The notes under the pieces are model-generated. The model saw nothing but the letters and a program-made list of their open reading frames with translations, had not been told where the DNA came from and did no database searches. From Lotus japonicus (Eukaryota > Streptophyta > Magnoliopsida > Fabales > Fabaceae), in contig NC_080043.1 in NCBI RefSeq assembly GCF_012489685.1, positions 32,210,743 through 32,274,742 on the forward strand: a stretch of 64,000 nucleotides of DNA, given 5' to 3'. The translations under genes and the position numbers were made by a program. Of this stretch, positions 44,801 through 55,015 are shown piece after piece (positions within the stretch are counted from its first letter, which is position 1; each line of letters opens with the position of its first letter).

Positions 44801-46176
44801 TTGATATTGCTACAATTAATTCCTTCAATCACTTTAATGCTATTTAAAACTCTCAAAACCTCATTTTTAACTGAAATTTTCTGAAACTAATTTTATTAGA
44901 TAATTGGAAACCTTGTTCAACTCAAAACTCAGCCACCAAAATATTAATTTTCAGCTAAAATTATAAAATAATATAAATATTTTACCTTTTTAAACACTAC
45001 CCTCATATCCTATAAAGTATAAACCCCTAAATTTTATTAAATTTTCACTAAGTTTTGCGAAACTTTCAAATACATATTATACTCCTAAGTTCAACTCCAA
45101 AATATTTAAATGAAAAATGAAGATTTAAGTACACTTAGCATATGAAAATTGACAAAGTGTATGGGTAGCTCACATGGTTCAGCTAAGGGTAATTAAAGGT
45201 GAAGGGTCAGGGTTCGAACCCTGAGGAACCCTGAGGAGGGATAACTTGTACTAATTGACAAAGTGGCCAAATCTGGTTTTAACTCCATAATTGACAATTG
45301 AGACTATTGAGACTTAATTAGCTCAATAAAAAAAATGGGACTATAAAATCACACAAAGTCCAAAGTAGAGGACCAAAAGTGTGATGATGAAAGAATCCAA
45401 TGCAGAAATGAAATGTAACATTACCTGGAATTCAAGACTACAAACCCTGCAATGCCACCAGCCTCACAAAGCGCTTCCCTCCAACGCTTCCAACGGCCCC
45501 CCGGATCCATTGGCAGTTTGTTTACAAGATTGTGAAATTTCTTCCCAAACTCACCGGTTTGGCGCCGCACTTCAGAGGGATCGACGCCGTAGAACACCGG
45601 CAGAACCACCTGGCCTATGGTTCTGTGACAGTCCATTATTTTCACCAACTCTTCCATACACCACCGCGAATCCGCATAATTTGGTGAGAAAACGATAACC
45701 GAAATTTCAGACTGTTCGATTGCTGCGATCAGTGAATTTGTAATTTGATCTCCCCTTGGAAGGGAATCGTCGTCCCGGAAAACGTTGACTCCAGCGTTTT
45801 GAAGAGCGGCATAGAGATGTGAAGTGAAGGAAGCACGAGTGTCTTCCCCTCTGAAACTCAAGAACACATCGTGGATTCTCGTTGGGAAAGGAGGAAAGAA
45901 ATATTCCCAACCCATTGGAGGTGGAGGTGGAGGTGGAGGTGGAGGAGGGAGAGGAGGAGAAGAAGAAGGAGAAGGAGGATCCAAATCGAACGGTGAACAA
46001 TCCCACCATTCATCGGAATTTGAGCTCTCTGATGGCGAATTGCTTCCGGCTGGCCTTTCCGTTAAGAACTGGTCCCAAAGCACATCATTTACAGCTGGAG
46101 CTGGAGGAGGAGAAGGAGGAGGGGGAAAGAAGTAATCCCACCAATATTCATCGAAATTTGAGTCCTCAGCCGCCAT
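38811..46176 (-). CDS. TNL-B: TIR-NBS-LRR disease-resistance protein (5 or more exons, about 1164 aa)
   Basis: Paralog of TNL-A. Exons: 46176-45425, 43297-42199, 41959-41684, 40810-39977, 39344-38811 (or to 38892 if spliced onward); GT-AG junctions and phases match TNL-A, and exons 3 and 4 have identical lengths (276 and 834 nt). The start MAAEDSNFDEYWW follows the paralogs. A long acidic/proline-rich leader holds an unbroken run of 11 prolines before TIR (IHDVFLSFRGEDTRASF; DSRWCMEEL). NB-ARC: GMGGIGKTTIAKA, VLLVLDDVNKLDQ, GSGSRIIITTRDQ, GGLPLALEVLG, FLDIACFF, GMHDLLRDMGREI. LRRs and a C-JID-like domain (LLPGDNYPDWLTF) follow. Intron 1 is 2127 bp and contains a SINE. No disabling lesion seen. 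Confidence 0.88.
45160..45252 (+). mobile_element. tRNA-derived SINE in TNL-B intron 1
   Basis: An A-box-like GGTAGCTCACATGGTTCAG and a B box GGTTCGAACC are spaced as in tRNA-derived SINEs. It is flanked by a perfect 13-bp direct repeat AATTGACAAAGTG (45147-45159 and 45253-45265). The homologous site in the TNL-C intron (near 54108) is empty. Confidence 0.88.
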
Positions 46177-47176
46177 GGATGATTTGAGATCTGGAGAGAA
46201 GGAAGTCAAAGTAATATGAAGAGATTAAACAGAATAATTGACTTGGGAAATTGCAGTCTACTATGCTAAACTATGGAAATTGGTTTGCAAAATAGATACT
46301 CCTTGCAGCATCGCACTTGCATACATTCGTCAAATGTCCACGGTCAGTGAGAAATGATAGTGAAAGGCCGCGGGAAGAAATATAAAATAAGTCCTTTTCT
46401 CATTTTGTCTACCATGCACTAGTTTCCAGGAAGCAATTTGGTACACAAATAAATTGATTAAGAGTATTTCTAAAATCCTAAAATAATGTGTGGCTCAAAA
46501 TTATACTAGTATTAAGTTACCATTTTTAGTTCAAAAAAAAATTAGCATTTTATTGGGAAAAATATTGAATAATGCGAAGAAAAATATTAACACTATTAAG
46601 GGTGAAAATATTATACTTACCTCAATGGCTAGTTTGGGACAGCATGACGCTGATGTGGTGAGTGGAGACCAATTCGCCCCACTCCAAGCGACCCACTCCA
46701 AGCAAATTCATTGTGAGGGAAAAGACAATTTTGTGTTGAATTCGCCTAAAAACACGTGAATTCACAGAGAATCAAAAACTTAGATAATTTTTTTTTTGAA
46801 AGTAAAAAACTTGGCATATTTAGCATAGGGTGTGATTGCATTAAAGTCGCCTCATATGGGTCGAATTCATTGTCAGAAAAGGATAAGGGAACATAAAATG
46901 TCAAAGCGTAATCATAGTGGTGAGTGTGGCTAATGCGCCCCCTCACCATGTCAGCGTCATGCGGTCCAAAACCACTCATTGAGGTAAATATCATTTTTTT
47001 CCACTTCTTTTTGGTTTTTTCCTGCATTATTTTCTCCAAAACCATTCAATTTTTATTTTTGCCTATTTTCTCCATCCATATTACCATTATATCTCTCTCT
47101 CATTTTCCTCTCTTCATTCTTACCATTAAACTCTCTTTCTGACATCTCTCATTTCTCCACCCAAAGAAAATTGGGT
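46177..47176. other. TNL-B upstream block, shared with TNL-A
   Basis: 5' flank. From about 46375 to 47170 it is homologous to 27620-28330. The first 200 bases hold a B-specific stretch. No gene is visible. It ends at a TA/TG microsatellite. Confidence 0.6.
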
Positions 47177-47177
47177 A

Positions 47178-47211
<34 letters not shown>
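47177..47211. repeat. (TA)n(TG)n microsatellite
   Basis: About 9 TA followed by about 8 TG units. The corresponding place upstream of TNL-A has a short TA tract. Confidence 0.9.
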
Positions 47212-48130
47212 TTTCCCTATACTTTGAGCAAGTTTTGATTTTCATCAGTTGTTGGGAAAATCTTCCAAAAATCATCCCTGAACTATTGAAAATAGTCGGG
47301 AATCGTCCCAGCCGGAAAAAACGAATTCTAGTAACTTGCGATGTGTGCAACAGCGCTAACATGGCACACCATGTGTTTTAATGAGGGAGCAAAATCAATT
47401 TTTTTTTCTTTAATCAGGGACCAAACCTTAACTTCACCTCTTTAAAAATTATTAATCATTAACCTTTCGTCTTTCTTCATCTTCATCTTTATCTCAACCC
47501 AGAATCTTTTTCACTCCAACAACCCAAATTTTCAACATCTTCATCATCAAACAACAAATGGGGAAACACGAACTTAACGACAAAGACTAAAACAAACAAC
47601 AATGTATATTTCTAGGAATTAAAAATTAAGAAATATTTTTTAGGGACTAAAACCAACATTTACTATATTTCCATGGACCAAAAATATATTTAAAGCCACA
47701 AATGAAATATTGTGCAAAAACCTAGCAAAATATCCAACCAGATCCATGATAACCGAAATTCATAGATCTAACTAGATCAATGCTCGACCTCATCCACGAT
47801 GTCGATGGCAAGACCGAGGTGTGGTTGTTGTCAAGGATAGATCCGGGGATGTCTATGGAGCATGCATGCTCCTCTGTTCACTTGGAGATGAGGATGCCCA
47901 TAATTTTAGTGAGTTGACCGGAGGAGACAACGTGATTGAGCTTGGAGAATATGAAGCGGAGGTGGAGACAATGCCATGAAACCAAGCTCGATCCCTACGC
48001 ATGTCTCAACCTATTATACTTGGGGGGGGGGGGAGTGTAGCAAAAATGTGTCCAAAATGTTGTAAAAGATAATTTCAATGAATTAAAATAATTAACGAAA
48101 TTTAAACTCATAGTAGAAGATAAAAAGGTC
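47212..48130. other. Intergenic, no gene recognised
   Basis: It contains phrases typical of degraded plant repeats (AGGGACTAAAACCAAC; GAGGGAGCAAAATC; a 12-G run near 48024). From about 48000 on it aligns with 11580 onward, the start of the TNL 3' flank block. No supported coding region. Confidence 0.4.
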
Positions 48131-49019
48131 ATTGTACAACCGTACACAATTTTTTGTGTGTGGTGCCTTAGTTTCCATTTCAGAAAGTCAGAAACATCAA
48201 ATGATTTTTCAGATAGAGACTCAACAAGTTCTGTCATTTCACGGATTTCAAACAAGTTATCCATCAATATTTTTAAAAAAAATTACCTATTTGAATTTAA
48301 TTTCCGGTATGTTAATTTAGACTCTAATTTTAAAGAAATTAAATTAAATAATTAAATTTTCTGATATTAAACAACTGGAAATGAGTAAAATCATTTACCA
48401 AAAGTGGCGAAAGGCTTGCTGGGCCGTCCTCAAACAAAAATGTAGCAAGATTACCAAGGGCAAGTTTCCACATGAAATCCAAAGTTTGATTCACACTTCA
48501 TTAAAAGTGGAAATGAAGTGAAGAACAGAGATAGATAGGAAGAAAAAGAGAGAAAGCAAAAATGTGATTGGTAACTTAATTGAAAGAGAAGAGAGGGATA
48601 GATAGAAACTGGAGCGAAAATGAAGGTGTGAATGAATCATAAGTCACAATGCTTAACTTGCACAAGTTGACAAGCCTCCAAAGAGGACAGAGCTTTACAG
48701 TTCCGCACAACCAGATGAAGATATGAACCATGTGTCCGTGAACCAACCATCTAGCAAGAGAGAACAATCAATCTCAAACACAACTGACAAGAATTGGAGC
48801 TCTAAGCAAAGCTTCATTGCTCAACAGAGACTGAGGGCCTTAGACAGTTAGACACAATGGGGTCAAGAGCAAGACTGTGTGAGTAACAGGCAGCAAACCA
48901 TTAAGAAGCCTTGAGGGTCTCTAATCACCACCTCGAAACTTGCAACATTATCCTTGGATAAATCCGTGACGAAACTGGCTTTTAACCAGCCAGAATCAGG
49001 AGGTTTCCAAACTAGAACT
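48131..49019 (-). pseudogene. RNase H-like (RVT_3) remnant downstream of TNL-C
   Basis: Copy of 30245-31139: the minus strand reads VWKPPDSGWLKASFVTDLS and VIRDPQGFLMVCC with later stops and frame changes. It ends abruptly at 49019, where the block-B copy continues, because an LTR-like sequence follows. Confidence 0.72.
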
Positions 49020-49230
49020 TGTTGGAAGCAATCATAGAAAGGAGAGAAGAGAGAAAGAAATATCACACATAAATTTTTAACGTGGTTCGAAACACAGTGT
49101 GTGTACCTACGTCCACGACTACACTAGGTAGTAATATTTCTCTTTGGTGCAAATAGTGTTTACAATGAGGTGCTTATATATAGCAAGAGTAAGACAAACT
49201 CTTTCTAATTCTAAGCGGTTTGGGACTACA
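49020..49230. repeat. Probable solo LTR of a copia element (211 bp)
   Basis: It begins TGTTGGAAGCAATC and ends GGGACTACA, holds AACGTGGTTCG and a TATATATA core, and replaces sequence present in the TNL-B unit on both sides. No target duplication is visible, so it marks a deletion breakpoint rather than a simple insertion. The identification rests on termini and composition only. Confidence 0.5.
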
Positions 49231-50013
49231 TAACACGAAGGAGGAAAACAACTAATGAAATGCAAAATCCTAAACTCAGAATTAATACTTGGGCCTCTTT
49301 CCATACGAGTTTGACGTTACTGTTTACTAACTCAATAGAAACCAAACTTCCTTGATATAAGTTTTTAGGTATGAATGATAAAGGAAATCCGTGCCAACAC
49401 AGCCATCTTAAATTTCTTGAAAGATATTTAAAATCTCCATGAAGTTGTACACCAGCAAATTGAAGCAATCTGAGTCTCTTCATCTTCTCAAATGGTTCAG
49501 TGCGGAAACATTTTGTATTATTAGATGGCAACTTCAAAGCCAGTCCTTCAATAGCTTTTGTTCCCTGTGAAATAAAATGGAAAAGAGGTAAAAATTACAT
49601 AGCTGAAAGATATAAGGCAGCTAAACGTTATTGAAATGAAACCCATCATTTCGTTACTAGAAACCACGAAGCTCAACAACTCATAAGCAAACTAATCAAG
49701 AAAACAAACGAATGTTTACAGCTGATTGGTAAATGTTTGTTATGCCTCGTTTTAATTTGGAAATTTTAAATCCAAAAAAATAGAGTTCTTACAGTTTGTT
49801 CCAATACTACACTAAGCACGTCCTCATCAAACCATAACCTGCTACGCTCCTCAGGTTCCTTTGGTGATTTCTCACGAATGATTTCTCTTCCCATGTCTCG
49901 CAGTAAATCATGCATTCCAAGCTTGTTCTTATCATCAACGGTTACAAGACTTCTTTCAACAAGGACACTTATTCCAATTTCTGCATAGAATTCACAACCA
50001 TTAATATACATAT

Positions 50014-50264
50014 TGTCAAATAACCACTTAATCCCAAAAGCTTAAGCTGTTGGGTAAGGGCCACTTTAATGGTTTTATATTATATTCTAACACGCCCCCT
50101 CACGCAAGAGTCCACTTTTTACTTAGAAAGTGAGGGGAGCAAGGATCGAACTCTAGACCTCTTGGCCATAGAGGCTCTGATACCATGTCAAGCAACCACT
50201 TAACCCCAAAAGCTTAAGCTGTTGGGTAAGGGCCACTTTAATGGTTTTATATTATATTCTAACA
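50014..50264 (-). mobile_element. TRIM (terminal-repeat retrotransposon in miniature), 251 bp
   Basis: Two 79-bp terminal direct repeats (50014-50092 and 50186-50264) have TG...CA ends. A minus-strand PBS TGGTATCAGAGCC (50185-50173) directly abuts the 5' repeat, and a purine-rich TGAGGGGGCG abuts the 3' repeat. It is flanked by the 5-bp duplication CATAT (50009-50013 and 50265-50269). There is no coding capacity. It disrupts the NBS exon of TNL-C after ERNDVI. Confidence 0.95.
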
Positions 50265-51186
50265 CATATAACATCATTCCTTTCCATCCCAATAAAGAAA
50301 CATGCTATGTCAAGGAATATCTCTTTCTCTGTATCATTTAAGCCTTCGTAGCTTATTTTTAACTTCTTCTGTACTAGATCATTGGGAATTCTTTTGAGTT
50401 TCTCCAAGACACTCTTCCATTCTGTTACCCCCCTGTCGAACAAATAGGACCCAAGGACTTCAAGAGCTAGCGGCAATCCCCCAGAATACTCAACTAAATT
50501 TCTAGAAATTTCAGAAAATCTTCACTAGGGCTTGCGTTCTTGAATGCATGCTAACTAAAAAGCTCAATAGATTCACTTTCATCCATCTCTTCCATTAAGT
50601 ATACTTGGTTCACTCTATTCCCTCTAAGTATATGTTGATCTCTCGATGTGATGATTATTCTACTCCCTGAACCAAACCATTCACGACTTCCACACAAAGC
50701 GTTCAATTGGTCCAATTTATTTACATCATCAAGTACAAGTAGGACTCTTTTATGGCGAAGTCTTTCCTTTAATATGTTCTTTCCTGATTCAATACTATGT
50801 ATCTTGGTTGTCGTTTTTTTTAAAGATATCAAATAGAAGTTGTTCTTGCAAATGCACTTGTCCAGCATCTTGCTCCCAAATTTCCCTAACATTTGCAATG
50901 AAGCTCATACCCTCAAAATTGCGGCCAATTTCATTGTATATAGCTTTTGCAATGGTTGTTTTGCCAATTCCTCCCATACCCCATACCCCGAGCAGTAGAA
51001 CATCATTTGAGGGTTGGTTGTCTAGCAGTTGAGTTATATCTTGCACTCGAGATTCAACTCCCACTGGATTATCAGCAATGAACAAGTTAGTTTTGTCAAG
51101 CAATTGTGTAACATTTTCAAAAACTTTCTTGATAGCCTCACTTTCATTCCTACAAAAATGAACAAAAGAAAAGGTGCATGAATATA

Positions 51187-51206
51187 TATGTGTGTGTGTG
51201 TGTGTG
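51187..51206. repeat. (TG)n microsatellite in TNL-C intron 1
   Basis: ATATATG followed by about 9 TG units; TNL-B has a related interrupted tract at 43335-43365. Confidence 0.85.
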
Positions 51207-51689
51207 AGTGCCCGCGCATCAAAAGTAGAGGGGAAATAGAAGAAAATTATAGGTGGGACATGTGGCTCAACTGTTTGCGAAGGAGTTGCAATGATTCTGA
51301 AAGTGTGTCTACAAGCAATTATTATGGTACAATAACAACATGACAAGAAAGAGCAGATTTTGATCCATTGTCATCTCACATATATAAGCAAAGTATGATT
51401 CTTCCAGATGCATGACAGAGTATTTGTGCAGAATGAGGACTCTTTAAAAGAAATGGAAAAGAAAATTATAAAGGAGCTTAATTTAAATAAAAGCTCAGAA
51501 GTGGATGAATGTCAAGTGAGTGCATAAAAGGTGAGGTTATCGAATATATAATTTAGAAAATCAGAATATCAGGTATATGACAGCCACAATATGTTAACGG
51601 GTTAAACTGAATGCCATCGAGTCTATCAAGTATGTTAACGGGTTAAACTGAGTAACAATGATGTTTAATTTAACATGTTGGTGTTAAGG

Positions 51690-52560
51690 GTGGCCTAACT
51701 CAACCCTGAAGTTAAACCATGTGGTGCCCAAAGCCTCTATAACTTCACTTTTCTTCTCGCAAGGAACTAGGGAGTAGGGACTCTAGATCTAGGGTTTTCC
51801 CGGCTGTTTATGAGTAAAAGAGATAACATGTCTTATTGAATGAGGGGTCTAGCCTTTTTATAGTGGGGCTAAAGCTTAATTCTGACCTATTACATCATAG
51901 GCCTTACAATTACCTATTGGGCCTTCCATCAGGTCTGACCCAGAACCTGATGTGTTACCTAAAACCTAGGAGGACTAGCCCCGCTTCCAAAAGACCTTTG
52001 CCAGACTAGGGCGCCAGCTCTCAAGGCCTAGAGAAAGTCCACATGCCCACAAGACATCGAGTCTGAGGCATGAAGACAAAGTTTGTTTTTATTTGTGCTC
52101 GTCGAGTCCCTCTTCCTTTCTGCGGGTTGTCGTGCCTCGCCTTCCCGCTGCACGACATAAACAAAGAAGCAATTGTCACCTTCTCTGTCCGACTCGCTGA
52201 CAACTGTGACAGAAACCTAGTTGAAAACTCCGTGAAGTCAACACTCGATTCGGCCAACAACGTGGTGAACCACGTCATCGCTGACTTTTTGAACGTCAAC
52301 AGAAGTAGCTTGCACTTGACGGCATCAGTGACTCTAGCGGTCACCATTCTAGTGTTGAAATGCACCAAATGGTTTCAGGGATCCAAATTACCCGAATATG
52401 GGTCCAAAACCAACGATTTCAAATGCTCAGGTATGACTGCGTTCACCGCCGTCGCCGCTAACGGTTGGAAGTTGACGGCCCTTCGCGGTCCTCCGATGTG
52501 TGTTCTGGTGGTTGTCCCTGTCCTGCGTCAACTGCACCACCTAAGCTCGTAGGACCTCGT
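51690..52560 (-). pseudogene. Gypsy gag fragment in TNL-C intron 1
   Basis: The minus strand reads VHFNTRMVTARVTDAVKCKLL and FTEFSTRFLSQLSASR, matching the conserved Tat-like gag core seen at 10460-10560. To its left (51690-52020) is sequence resembling a gypsy LTR with a minus-strand TATA-like CTATAAAAAG near 51858-51870. No pol is present, so this is a deleted remnant. Its boundaries are uncertain. Confidence 0.65.
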
Positions 52561-52606
52561 TCGCCCACTGCATCCCATCGAGTCTATCAAGTATGGCTTG
52601 CATCGC

Positions 52607-52725
52607 CCCTGAGGGTTAGCTCAAGGGTAAGAGCTAGGGACATAAGAGTTGGGGGAATGAAGGGTGAAGGGTCCAAGGTTCGAACCGGGATGAAGGACTA
52701 GTTTACTAACATTATTTATTTTTTT
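52607..52725 (+). mobile_element. tRNA-derived SINE, plus orientation
   Basis: A-box-like GGTTAGCTCAAGGGTAAGAGC and B box GGTTCGAACC (52677-52686), with a T-rich tail near 52718. It faces a second SINE tail to tail. Confidence 0.75.
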
Positions 52726-52734
52726 ATAGGCAAA

Positions 52735-52863
52735 TGTTAGTAGTTAGTTGTTAGTAAGTTAGAAAATCCCTTCAAATTTTCCTTCCAAGGTTCAAACCCT
52801 AGACCTTCCCCTACCCAACCCTTATATTCCCTAACTCTTACCACTTGAGCTAACCCTCGGGGA
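52735..52863 (-). mobile_element. tRNA-derived SINE, minus orientation
   Basis: On the minus strand: GGGTTAGCTCAAGTGGTAAG (A box) and GGTTTGAACC (B box, near 52791-52800). Same family as the SINE to its left, inverted. Confidence 0.75.
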
Positions 52864-53162
52864 CAATTAAATTGTTTATTGATTAATTAAGTACAAAAAA
52901 AAGTACATATCTTTTATTTTTACCGAATTAAATGATAAAAGGCAATGATAAAACAAAATTTTGATTACGTTTTTTGTCCTTCTACTACCGGCATGTGACT
53001 TTGATCCACCATAATTTTTTACTAAATTTAGTCTCTGAGTTTTTTATATTGTTACAATTCAGTCCCTCAATCACTTCTATGCCATTTAAAACTCTCAAAA
53101 TCTAATTTTTAACTGAAATTTTCTCAAAATGATTTGATCAAATCTACATTGGCTATGTTTGG

Positions 53163-53866
53163 CACGTTCAGCTAATAAGTTAGTTGAAAGCTAAAAAGCT
53201 AGCTGATAGCTGAAAAGCTAGTTCATATAGCTGAAAGTTGATAAACTAGTTGAAAGTTGATAGCTGAAAGCTGAAAAGCTACGCCGATGAAATTCGGAGT
53301 TCTTCCCTGCTGACGTCTAAGCTCTCAAGGACTCGAATTAGTCAACAGGAATGAAAGGGGTGAAAGCTGGTAGCTTGTAACAAAAGTGTTTGGTAAAACT
53401 AACTGTTGAATAAGCTGAAATTGTAAAATGACATAAAAGGACATACTTGTATAATTATTTTTATATTTAACATTACTTTATTTTCACATTAATATCTATA
53501 GGATATTAATATTAAAATTATTATAACTTTAAATATTTTAATTTGACTCAATTTATTTATCATCTTAAAAATAGGTTTTCCGAAGAAACAAAAAAAATCA
53601 TCTTAAAAATATAATATTAATTTTTACTTATTTTATTTTAACATTAATACATACATGGTGGAATTTTAATAGAATAATAAGGATAAAAATGACAATAAAT
53701 TCAATAAGCTATAAGCTACCTTAGATAGCTTATAACTTAAAGTTTTAAGCTACTGAAATAAGCTCCTTCACCAAACACTTTATTTTTAAACTAGTTAAAT
53801 AAGCTTTAAGCTAGTCAAATAAGCTATAAGCTAACTGAAATGACATGCCAAACATAGTCATTGTAA
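53163..53866. mobile_element. Foldback/MITE-like element in TNL-C intron 1
   Basis: The ends CTATGTTTGGCA and TGCCAAACATAG are inverted repeats extended by partly complementary AGCTTATAAGCT-rich arms. The interior holds many imperfect AGCTGAAAAGCT units (53180-53285). The homologous TNL-B intron (near 44910) lacks it. The target duplication could not be fixed and the superfamily is not assigned. Confidence 0.65.
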
Positions 53867-54151
53867 ACCTTGTCAAACTCAAAACTCAGCCACCAAAATT
53901 TTAAATTTCACCTAAAATATTAAAATTAATATAAACATTTTCCCTTTTTAAACACTAATCTCATATCCTATATAGTATCAGCCCCTAAATTATTTAAATT
54001 TTCACTATAATTTTTACGAAAGTTTCAAATTTATGTTGTAGCCTTGAGATAAGCTCCAAAATATTTACAATAAAGAATGAAGATTTAAGGACATTTTGCA
54101 TATGAAAATTGACAACGTGGCCAAATTTGGTTATTTTTAAGAGTATTGAGA

Positions 54152-54625
54152 CCAGAGACGGATCTAGACTTTATATATCAGTGAAGCTAAACATAAAAGA
54201 AATTATATACTAAAATATATTGATTTTTTTTTTTGAAAAAGAGAAATATTATAGATAAAACCATGAGATAATGTTTCTCATAGAAGAGTTTACAGTTCAA
54301 GAAGGACTAGGCTTACAACGAAATATAACAAAAGAAACAAAGTGAAAACAACAGTACAGTAAAGAAACAAGAACAATAAAACAGGGAAAATACAATAGGA
54401 AGACAACAATCTATACTATACTAATAGTGGAGGCCGAAAAATAGGAGATGCATAAGAAGTCCACAGCAGCACATAGCAGGTTACAGCAAAATTTCTTCTA
54501 ATGAATTTTTTGAGTAGCTTGCAAAGTGCTGAGTGAAGGTTTTATCGTTTATTATAATTTATATGTTTGAGTATATTCTTCTTTATATATGTATTGTATT
54601 GGATGACATGATGATCCCAATAGAA
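54152..54625. other. Foreign block replacing the 3' end of the TNL-C TIR exon (hAT-like terminus)
   Basis: Homology to the TNL-B intron stops at ATTGAGAC (54151) and TIR coding homology resumes near 54625. The block begins CAGAGACGGATCTAG, reminiscent of hAT ends (CAGRGGCGGATCTA). No right terminus or duplication is found. It probably marks an insertion with deletion. Confidence 0.45.
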
Positions 54626-55015
54626 CACCGGCAGAACCACCTGGCCTATGGTTCTGTGACAGTTCTTTATTTTCTCCAACTCTTCCAGACACCACCGCGA
54701 ATCCGCATAATTTAGTGAGAACACTATAACTGAGATCTGAGATTCTTCAATTGCTTGCAGCAGTGAGGTAGAAATTTGATCTCCCCTTGGGAGAGAATCG
54801 TCGTCCCTGAAAACGGTGACCCCGACTTTTTGAAGAGCGTCGTAGAGATGTGAAGTGAAAGAAACACGCGTATCCTCCCCTCTGAAACTCAAGAACACAT
54901 CGTGGATTCTCAACAACTCATCACTGTAATTGTAGTTATCGAATATATTGTCAAAATCCCAAGCAGCACCTGGTTTCGGTGGAGAATCACTCGAATACGG
55001 GTACGGGTAAGCCAT

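Larger units (their letters stand above)
49289..55015 (-). pseudogene. TNL-C: degenerate TIR-NBS-LRR gene
   Basis: TIR exon (start 55015, MAYPYPYSS; IHDVFLSFRGEDTRVSF; SRWCLEEL) is intact up to VLPVFY and then replaced by foreign sequence near 54625, losing its last third and splice donor. NBS exon 51149-49793 keeps the P-loop GMGGIGKTTIAKA, VLLVLDDVNKLDQ, LALEVLGSYLF, FLDIACFF and GMHDLLRDMG. It has an indel at 50811-50822, a TAG at 50553-50551, a one-base loss near 50516 and a 251-bp TRIM at 50014-50264. Exon 3 (49564-49289) has a mutated donor-side base (CCCAA|GTATT). The main LRR and C-JID exons are gone, replaced by an LTR-like junction. It is clearly non-functional as a full NLR. Confidence 0.92.

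Noticed and set aside
45160..45252. tRNA gene (A and B box present)
   Set aside because: No foldable acceptor stem or full cloverleaf, and a 13-bp target duplication flanks it; it is a SINE.
54542..55015. TNL-C first exon as a functional TIR-only gene
   Set aside because: The frame leaves TIR homology abruptly at a foreign junction and loses the normal donor; kept as part of the pseudogene, though expression was not excluded.
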